Of a stretch of DNA of 5,489 bases, positions 1 through 5,489 are shown piece after piece (within the stretch, counting starts at the first letter, position 1; every line of letters starts with the position of its first letter). The notes below the pieces were generated by a model. That model saw only the letters and a list, made by a program, of their open reading frames with translations, had not been told where the DNA came from and made no database searches. The stretch is taken from assembly GCA_002049785.1 (NCBI GenBank), contig MUKB01000099.1:1-5489 (forward strand), written 5' to 3'. The position numbers and the translations under genes were made by a program. The stretch is from Caldifarciminota bacterium 4484_100 (GTDB lineage Bacteria; Hydrothermota; Tepidihabitantia; SM23-42).

Positions 1-1551
1 TTGGCTGCGCTTTCAATCGAACACTCAAGGCTCATAAATGAGAGTGAGGAAAAGACCCGGATGGTAACCATCCTGGAACAGATCGGTCTGTTCATCACCT
101 CATCTTTCAATATTGCAGAGATTGTAAAGGTATTTTTATCAACTTCTGTATCGATTGCAGATGCTGATGCCGGAGGCCTCATTATTATTGATGAATCCAC
201 AAACAAGATTCTCGAGGCATATGAATACCAGAGGGGAGCGGACCTGCCCACCAGATACAAATCCACCGCTCGACTCAATCGCGGTATATCCGGTGAGGTT
301 ATAAGAACCAAAAGACCCGTGCTCATCTCTGATTTGAGTCAATATCCTGATGTCAACCCGGTCGCAAGGGCAAAAAAGAGGGCTGCGGTTGCAGCTATCC
401 CGATGATGGCACGCGGCAAATTGATCGGAATCCTCTATGTAAATTCTACAACCCCCAGGAATTTCTCAAAATCTGACATCGATTATATTACAATGTTGAG
501 CAATCAGGCGGCAATCGCAATTGACAATACACAACTGTATAAGAAATTGAGCCGGGAAGCAAAAGAGATGACCCTCTTATACGAAGTGAGTCAGAGTTTC
601 ATCTCCACCCTGGATTTTAACAAATTGCTTAATAATATTCTAAAAAGGTTGAAAGAACTCTTCGGCTATCTGAACCTGGCAGTCTTCCTCGTTGATGAAG
701 AGAAACAAGAACTCTATCTCCATTCATATATAAATTATCCTATAGATATAAAGAAAATAAAAATAAAGATCGGTGAAACTGGAATCACCGGGCATGTTGC
801 CCAGACAAAGAAGATGTATTATGCCCCGGATGTATCAAAGGACCCGTACTATATCAAAGGTGTAGAAGAGGCAAAGAGTGAAATCTGCCTTCCCTTGATG
901 ATGGGGAATCGGTTGGTTGGAGTAATTGATATTGAAAGCCCTGAACTCGATGGGTTTACTGAAGAGGACATCAGGCTCCTTTCAAGTATGAGCGCACAGA
1001 TATCCATCGCCTTGGAGAACGCGCGGTTATACGAAGAGGCAAAAAAGTTATCCCTCACCGACCCCCTTACTGAAATGCCCAATAGGCGGAGTTTCGAACT
1101 ATTCATTGACGCAGAATTAAAAAGATCAAAAAGATACCACCGGCCATTTTCCTTATTGATGATCGACTTTGACAACTTCAAAAATTACAACGACAAATTC
1201 GGACATCCTGCTGGTGACCGCATCCTTGTAAGATTCAGTCGATTGATGAAAGAAACGATCCGGGATGTCGATTTTCTCGGCCGTTATGGCGGAGATGAAT
1301 TTATCGCGGTGCTTCCTGAAACCGATGCGACATTCGCCTTTGAAGTAGCGGAAAGGATGCGTAAGAAGATTGAAGAACAGGAGATTGAGCCTAATGTTAC
1401 ACTGAGTATCGGTATCGCATCATTTCCCCAGGATGCCATTGATGGGAAAGAACTAATCCTTCTTGCGGATCAGGCCTGTTATGAGGCAAAGGAACTGGGA
1501 GGTAATTGTGTAAACTTTGCCTCAAAATATAATATTAAGGAGAAGAGATGA
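1..1551 (+). CDS. Sensor diguanylate cyclase, GAF-GAF-GGDEF, 5'-truncated by the window edge
   Basis: Predicted to make cyclic di-GMP from two GTP in response to a signal sensed by GAF domains. It has no visible membrane segment, so it is probably cytosolic. Numbering is from the first codon in the window. Residues 1-17 resemble the closing helix of a GAF domain (LSIEHSRL, compare IAIDNTQLY at 172-180 and IALENARLY at 336-344), so the reading frame very likely continues upstream and the TTG at base 1 is probably not the start. One GAF domain spans about 35-178 and another about 203-344, then GGDEF about 350-510. Visible GGDEF features are DPLTEMPNRR (354-363), metal-site D389, DNFKNYND (391-398), GHPAGD (401-406), the signature GGDEF (430-434), and an RxxD product-inhibition site RDVD (421-424). 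Two family positions deviate: E358 where Gly is usual, and G501 where GRN is usual. The signature is intact, so activity is likely but unproven. The stop overlaps the next gene's ATG. Confidence 0.93.
   Translation: MAALSIEHSRLINESEEKTRMVTILEQIGLFITSSFNIAEIVKVFLSTSVSIADADAGGLIIIDESTNKILEAYEYQRGADLPTRYKSTARLNRGISGEVIRTKRPVLISDLSQYPDVNPVARAKKRAAVAAIPMMARGKLIGILYVNSTTPRNFSKSDIDYITMLSNQAAIAIDNTQLYKKLSREAKEMTLLYEVSQSFISTLDFNKLLNNILKRLKELFGYLNLAVFLVDEEKQELYLHSYINYPIDIKKIKIKIGETGITGHVAQTKKMYYAPDVSKDPYYIKGVEEAKSEICLPLMMGNRLVGVIDIESPELDGFTEEDIRLLSSMSAQISIALENARLYEEAKKLSLTDPLTEMPNRRSFELFIDAELKRSKRYHRPFSLLMIDFDNFKNYNDKFGHPAGDRILVRFSRLMKETIRDVDFLGRYGGDEFIAVLPETDATFAFEVAERMRKKIEEQEIEPNVTLSIGIASFPQDAIDGKELILLADQACYEAKELGGNCVNFASKYNIKEKR
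1537..1542 (+). promoter_or_regulatory. Strong Shine-Dalgarno for the C25 peptidase gene
   Basis: AAGGAG lies five bases before the ATG at 1548, inside the last codons of the cyclase gene. It fixes the peptidase start. With the ATGA overlap at 1548-1551 (ATG of the peptidase, TGA of the cyclase) it indicates translational coupling. It also shows that this genome uses conventional SD-led initiation, in contrast to the rpsT start at 5256. Confidence 0.85.
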
Positions 1552-4500
1552 TCATATCATTAATTTTTATCATAAGCAGCACAGTGGTTAAAGACATCCA
1601 GTTCTTTGACTACAACCTCCAGTTATTGCCCGTACAGGAGTATACAAAAGTCCTGCTTGAGGGGTGTGAAATTACCGACCAGATTGGTGCACCAGAACTT
1701 CCGGTCAAACCCATCTTTGTTTCCCTACCCCGGGGTTCAAAGGTTACTAATATCCGGGTTCTAAATAAAGAAAGTGAAGTCCTCAACGGTGTATTTCACC
1801 TGACCTGGGCACAACCTCCGGTGATTCTCCTGCAGAAAGAAATAAAAAAGAGGGAAGAACCGGATAAGAAAATCTACGGGTCTGATAACCTCTATCCAGT
1901 AGATATTATTCAATTTAAAGGGCTGGCCCGTTTTGATAACCAAACAATCTGTGAACTCCTCATATACCCTCTCCAATATCTTCCTGCATCGGGAAAACTT
2001 ATATTTTATAAGAAAATTCAATTTGCGATTGACTATTCCCCGGGCATAAAAATACCTGCAAGAACCGGAATTATTAAAACAATAGCGACCAACCCCGAGG
2101 ATGTCGAATTTCATCCTGCAAGACAACCCGATGACTTCGACTATGTGATTATTTCTGACCCACCTATTGATACGGTCTTCCAGAGGCTTGCCGACTGGAA
2201 GACAAAAAAGGGTGTACGCACTATGCTCCGGACCAAAACCTGGATTCTTTCCCATTACCCAGGGGAGGATGAGCCTGCCAAGATAAGAAATTATATCAAA
2301 ACCTTACCGGACTCAGGGGTTCAGTATGTTCTGCTCGGCGGTGACACCGATATCATCCCCTGTAGGTTTGCCTATGCAATGACCTGTGAAGCAGGATACT
2401 ATCCAGGCCGGGAAGATACAATGCCTGCTGATCTCTATTTTGCAGACCTCCAGGGAACCTGGGATGAAGATAATGATGGAAGTTATGGGGAAATTGAGGA
2501 TAGTGTTGACTTATACCCTGACCTTTTTGTTGGTCGGGCCCCGGTCAATACGATTAGTGAGGCACAGAAATTCGTTGAAAAGGTGCTTATTTATGAAAGG
2601 AATCCTGCACCAGGTTATCTCATCCAGGCGATGTTTGCAGCGGACATACTCTGGTCAGATCCCTATACTGACCAGGGAATTCATAAGAACAGAATCGGCA
2701 ATGAATCTTTTCCCCAGTATTTTGATATCACGAAACTGTATCGAAGTCAGGGAAACCTCACCCCTGCTGCGGTAAAGAACAGCCTGAGACAGGGGATGGG
2801 ATTATCAAATCATGACGGACACGGCTGGATTGATGTAATAGGATGTGGAACCGGATACCTGCATCGGGAGGATTTTGACACCCTCACCAATGCACCATAC
2901 TACGGAATATTCTGTTCAATCGGATGCTGGACCTCTGCCTTCGATTTCAATTCGATATCTGAATCATTTGTCAACAGTCCCCAGGGCGGCGGTGTTGCTT
3001 ATATCGGTAATTCGAGTTATGGTTGGGGATCTCCTGGTAACCCTGGATTCGGCTACTCTGACCGCTTCGACTCCCGCATCTTCTATTCTCTATTCAAGGA
3101 GAATCACTTTCATCTTGGCGCCTGTCTGGCCCTGGCTAAGGCACACTTTATCCCATATTCAAGGGAAAAGAATGTCTACCGCTGGCACCAGTATCAGATA
3201 AATCTCCTGGGCGACCCTGAACTTCCGGTCTGGACCGATACACCAGAAACACTGATGGTCTCCTTTCCTGACTCCATCCCCACCGGAAACAGTCGAGTCC
3301 TGATCACGGTCCGGGACAAAACCACCGGCGCACCAATAAGGGATGCCCTGGTCTGTTTGATGAAGTTGAATGAATCCTATGACAGAGGATATACCGATGC
3401 AAGCGGTTCAATCTATTTAAGCACCACTGCCCAGACTTCGGGCAATTTTGACCTTACCGTTTCAGCCCATAACTTCATCCCCAAGGAATTCACAATCCCG
3501 GTGATCAGTGGCTCTTATGTCAGTTTCCTGGGCTGGCAGATCAATGACTCTTCAGGAAACAACGACGGTATTGCAAACCCCAATGAGGACATATTTTTAA
3601 CCCTGACATTAAAAAACACCGGCAATGCTACAGCAGATAACATTCAACTGGTATTGAGTTCCCAGGATCCACTGATTACAATTACCGACAGCACAGAATA
3701 TGTAGGCTCGCTCAATCCAGGGGATTCAACAGTAATTACCAATGCCTTCAATGTGAACATCGGTTCTGCCAGCAACGGCCACGGCATATACCTTGAACTG
3801 AGGGTCAGTGAAAATACAAAAACTATTATCTACAACCCGATCCTCCTTATTGGCACACCGGTTTTTGATTTCCAGGAAATGGTCGTTGACAACCTGCCGA
3901 CCCTACCTGGTGATACCGCTGCAATATTCCTGAGAACAGAAAACAAAGGCTACGGTTATGCCCATTCACCATATATCCTATTAAATACTACAGACCCCTA
4001 TGTATCAATATTGACCGATAGTGTATCAGGTAATGATATCGCTCCAGAATCATCTGATACATTGGGCCCCCTGATTGTTGCAGTGCATCAGGACTGCCCG
4101 GCTGGTCATCATCCACTGTTCAATTTCTTTATATCGGCAGAAGGGTATAACCATAGCCAGGATTTCAACCTGATTGTCGGTTCAACTGGATTCAGTGATG
4201 ATATGGAATCGGGTTCGGCTCTCTGGACCACCGACGGCACAAACAATCTCTGGCACATATCGACCCGACGGTCGTTCTCCCCCTCACATTCCTGGTACTG
4301 CGGAGAAGAAACGAATGGCCAATATGTAAATAATATGGACTGTTATATTCAGACAATACCGTTTATGGTTTATGAAAACTCCGTGCTCAGATTCTACCGC
4401 TGGTTTCAGGTACCAATCTATGGTGCAGATGGGATTTATGTAATTGTGATAAAGAGCACCTCACCGGATACACTCGCAGATACCCTCGACTTCATTGGAA

Positions 4501-4979
4501 CCGGTGGCGCCCTTGAAAGTCGTGATATTCAGTCAGAATGGTTTGAAGAGGAATATTCTCTTGCTCCCTATGCAGGTGGTGATACGATTCTTGTCCGGAT
4601 ATCATTTATCTCTGATAATGATGGTGATGTCGGAGAGGGCTTCTATATCGATGATGTCAATATCGAAAACTTCACCCCGGTTGAAATCCAATCAGATTCT
4701 CCTTCTGCCTTTGCCCTATTTAATCTCCATCCGAACCCATTCCAGAACAATCTATATATAAAACTTGCGACAACCAAACCCCTTATACCTCAAATAAAAG
4801 TTTTCGACATCACCGGTCGAATTGTGAAAACCCTTTCCAGAAATTTGTTTCCGAAAGATAAGACAATTGTCTGGGACGGAACCGATGATCAAGGACAGAA
4901 ACTTCCTTCGGGTGTCTATTTTATCCAAGTCACTACCACCGACCAATGCAGGACTGAAAAGGCAATCCTCTTGAGATAA
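1548..4979 (+). CDS. Gingipain-like C25 family cysteine peptidase with type IX-style sorting tail
   Basis: Predicted secreted or surface-attached cysteine endopeptidase of 1143 residues. The start is set by AAGGAG and the ATGA overlap. Residues 1-14 are hydrophobic but lack a basic n-region, so the signal peptide is short and atypical. Residues about 30-170 resemble the C25 propeptide (GAPELPVKPIFVSLPRGSKV, 47-66). The catalytic domain is about 198-560: VLLGGDTDIIPCR (261-273), a Ca-binding-like loop DEDNDG (306-311), VGRAPV (328-333), likely catalytic His425 in HDGHGW, likely catalytic Cys460 in CSIGCW, and a closing LLGDPELPVW (553-562). Then follow an Ig or carboxypeptidase-regulatory-like module (about 565-653), two CARDB-like sandwiches (about 660-768 and 770-878; the first opens with NNDGIANPNED) and a MAM/jelly-roll-like module (about 881-1042, ending EGFYIDDVNI). 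Residues 1055-1143 are a FlgD-Ig/T9SS type A-like tail (HPNPF, VFDITGRIVKTL, WDGTDDQGQKLPSGVYF). Substrate specificity cannot be read from the sequence. The downstream module assignments are less sure than the peptidase call. Confidence 0.92.
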   Translation: MIISLIFIISSTVVKDIQFFDYNLQLLPVQEYTKVLLEGCEITDQIGAPELPVKPIFVSLPRGSKVTNIRVLNKESEVLNGVFHLTWAQPPVILLQKEIKKREEPDKKIYGSDNLYPVDIIQFKGLARFDNQTICELLIYPLQYLPASGKLIFYKKIQFAIDYSPGIKIPARTGIIKTIATNPEDVEFHPARQPDDFDYVIISDPPIDTVFQRLADWKTKKGVRTMLRTKTWILSHYPGEDEPAKIRNYIKTLPDSGVQYVLLGGDTDIIPCRFAYAMTCEAGYYPGREDTMPADLYFADLQGTWDEDNDGSYGEIEDSVDLYPDLFVGRAPVNTISEAQKFVEKVLIYERNPAPGYLIQAMFAADILWSDPYTDQGIHKNRIGNESFPQYFDITKLYRSQGNLTPAAVKNSLRQGMGLSNHDGHGWIDVIGCGTGYLHREDFDTLTNAPYYGIFCSIGCWTSAFDFNSISESFVNSPQGGGVAYIGNSSYGWGSPGNPGFGYSDRFDSRIFYSLFKENHFHLGACLALAKAHFIPYSREKNVYRWHQYQINLLGDPELPVWTDTPETLMVSFPDSIPTGNSRVLITVRDKTTGAPIRDALVCLMKLNESYDRGYTDASGSIYLSTTAQTSGNFDLTVSAHNFIPKEFTIPVISGSYVSFLGWQINDSSGNNDGIANPNEDIFLTLTLKNTGNATADNIQLVLSSQDPLITITDSTEYVGSLNPGDSTVITNAFNVNIGSASNGHGIYLELRVSENTKTIIYNPILLIGTPVFDFQEMVVDNLPTLPGDTAAIFLRTENKGYGYAHSPYILLNTTDPYVSILTDSVSGNDIAPESSDTLGPLIVAVHQDCPAGHHPLFNFFISAEGYNHSQDFNLIVGSTGFSDDMESGSALWTTDGTNNLWHISTRRSFSPSHSWYCGEETNGQYVNNMDCYIQTIPFMVYENSVLRFYRWFQVPIYGADGIYVIVIKSTSPDTLADTLDFIGTGGALESRDIQSEWFEEEYSLAPYAGGDTILVRISFISDNDGDVGEGFYIDDVNIENFTPVEIQSDSPSAFALFNLHPNPFQNNLYIKLATTKPLIPQIKVFDITGRIVKTLSRNLFPKDKTIVWDGTDDQGQKLPSGVYFIQVTTTDQCRTEKAILLR

Positions 4980-4986
4980 GGACCTG

Positions 4987-5256
4987 CTATTTTTTGAGTG
5001 AGTTTATATACTTTACAAGCCTCGACTTATAACGCGCCGCAGTATTCTTCTTGATGAGCCCGTCCTGGATGGACTTATCAATAATCGACTGGACTTCAGG
5101 ATAGGCCTTTAATGCCTTTTTCTTCGAATCCATCTTCAGGATGGACTTCATCGCCTCTTTCAATTTCTTCTTTTTCCTCTTCTTTTTCCGGCGGTTGATA
5201 AGCCTGCGCCGCTCCGACTTTCTGATATTTTTCAACACAGTGCGTGATTTTTTCAT
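4987..5256 (-). CDS. rpsT: 30S ribosomal protein S20
   Basis: Small-subunit ribosomal protein that binds 16S rRNA as a helical bundle. The 89-residue product has the family's size, an Arg/Lys-rich first helix (KNIRKSERRRLINRR, 9-23) and the conserved C-terminal block IKKNTAARYKSRL (68-80). A very basic run, KKKRKKKKLK (24-33), follows the first helix. The usual ANIKSA opening is reduced to MKKSR. I chose the ATG at 5256-5254. An in-frame TTG at 5262-5260 would add Met-Pro, and a TAA directly upstream of it (5265-5263) rules out any longer form. The TTG lies partly in the predicted -10 box, so it cannot be used by transcripts from that promoter. The gene ends seven bases from the stop of the convergent peptidase gene. 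Upstream on the same strand is an unrelated exported protein, so rpsT is probably its own transcription unit. Confidence 0.95.
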   Translation of the reverse strand: MKKSRTVLKNIRKSERRRLINRRKKKRKKKKLKEAMKSILKMDSKKKALKAYPEVQSIIDKSIQDGLIKKNTAARYKSRLVKYINSLKK

Positions 5257-5261
5257 AGGCA

Positions 5262-5289
5262 ATTATATCCAGAAACTGAAAGATGTCAA
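5262..5289 (-). promoter_or_regulatory. Consensus sigma-70 type promoter for rpsT
   Basis: Reading the minus strand, TTGACA (5289-5284) is followed by a 16-base spacer and TATAAT (5267-5262). Both hexamers match the housekeeping consensus exactly. After the -10 box only TGCCT (5261-5257) precedes the ATG, so transcription would begin at or within a base or two of the start codon, giving a leaderless message. The rest of the gap back to the upstream stop (5290-5332) shows no convincing GC-rich terminator, only a weak A-run/T-run symmetry near 5323-5334. Confidence 0.75.
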
Positions 5290-5332
5290 TCCTCTGAATT
5301 TGGTGGTGGCAAACAGGGATTGAAAAAACTTT

Positions 5333-5489
5333 TTATTGGACGAGCACGACTTTTTTCACATCTTGATAATCGCCTGCATTAAATTGCACAAAATAGACAC
5401 CCGCGGATAAACCTTCGGGCCTTATCAAAACCTCATTCATACCCACATGGGTTCTCCTGATACCTTCCTGATACACAAGCCTGCCACAA
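5333..5489 (-). CDS. C-terminal end of an exported protein with type IX-style sorting tail (partial)
   Basis: An open frame enters from the right edge and ends at TAA (5335-5333), giving the last 51 residues of a protein whose body lies outside the window. The visible part fits the end of a type IX secretion type A-like sorting domain: GRLVYQEG near the start, then GMNEVLIRPEGLSAGVYFVQF, and a final KKVVLVQ. This pattern (GR-x-V, a G-x-N strand, a Leu-x-x-GVYF turn and a Lys-rich last strand) is typical of tails on proteins sent to the cell surface in Bacteroidetes and related phyla. It is a different subtype from the tail of the peptidase, which carries a FlgD-like WDGTDDQG segment. The function of the protein itself cannot be told from this fragment. 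The stop is 76 bases upstream of the rpsT ATG on the same strand. Confidence 0.82.
   Translation of the reverse strand, partial: CGRLVYQEGIRRTHVGMNEVLIRPEGLSAGVYFVQFNAGDYQDVKKVVLVQ

Noticed and set aside
849..1181. Minus-strand open frame across the GAF/GGDEF boundary
   Set aside because: It is the complement of conserved coding sequence, with no domain or start signal.
1761..2255. 164-codon minus-strand open frame inside the peptidase gene
   Set aside because: It is antisense to the conserved propeptide and start of the C25 domain, and its translation resembles no family.
2386..3201. Two plus-strand open frames (2386-2775 and 2845-3201) in another frame of the peptidase gene
   Set aside because: They overlap the catalytic domain, whose own frame carries the family motifs. 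They show no recognisable protein.
4970..4996. Possible intrinsic terminator for the peptidase gene
   Set aside because: The stem is at best four base pairs (TCCT/AGGA) with mismatches in the middle, and the T-run is separated from it. It does not meet the usual form.
5141..5323. Plus-strand open frame opposite rpsT
   Set aside because: It is rich in Phe because it is the complement of the lysine codons of S20. It has no domain and no SD.
5321..5337. A-run/T-run inverted repeat as terminator of the partial minus-strand gene
   Set aside because: It contains only A/T pairs with almost no loop, lies at the stop codon, and has no GC stem.

Overview
The window reads as a gene-dense stretch of a bacterial chromosome of moderate GC content. 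The gene set suggests the wider Fibrobacteres-Chlorobi-Bacteroidetes (FCB)-like group or a candidate phylum such as WOR-3 or Cloacimonadota. That placement is an inference. It rests on a gingipain-type (C25) peptidase with a type IX secretion-style C-terminal tail, a second protein with such a tail, and a divergent lysine-rich ribosomal protein S20. No mobile element, CRISPR array, tRNA or rRNA is visible. No stretch above 300 bases lacks a gene.

Left part, + strand (1-4979): two genes that overlap by four bases (ATGA). The first is the 3' part of a sensor diguanylate cyclase with GAF-GAF-GGDEF architecture. Its first residues look like the last helix of yet another GAF domain, so the gene begins upstream of the window. 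The second is a complete 1143-residue secreted cysteine peptidase. It has a gingipain-type propeptide region, a C25 catalytic domain with a recognisable His/Cys pair, several beta-sandwich modules and a FlgD-like sorting tail. A strong Shine-Dalgarno sequence inside the end of the cyclase gene serves the peptidase.

Right part, - strand (5489-4987): the last 51 codons of another protein with a type IX-style sorting tail, then a 77-base intergenic gap, then rpsT (ribosomal protein S20). rpsT runs tail-to-tail into the peptidase gene with only seven bases between the stop codons. The gap before rpsT holds a perfect-consensus sigma-70 type promoter (TTGACA, 16 bases, TATAAT). Its -10 box ends only five bases before the rpsT ATG, which predicts a leaderless or nearly leaderless mRNA.

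How the genes relate: the cyclase and peptidase are probably co-transcribed and translationally coupled, which raises (but does not show) a link between c-di-GMP signalling and a secreted protease. rpsT appears to be an independently transcribed housekeeping gene between two genes for exported proteins. I see no clear evidence of a wholly new system. The most unusual signals are the rpsT start region and the cyclase-peptidase coupling.
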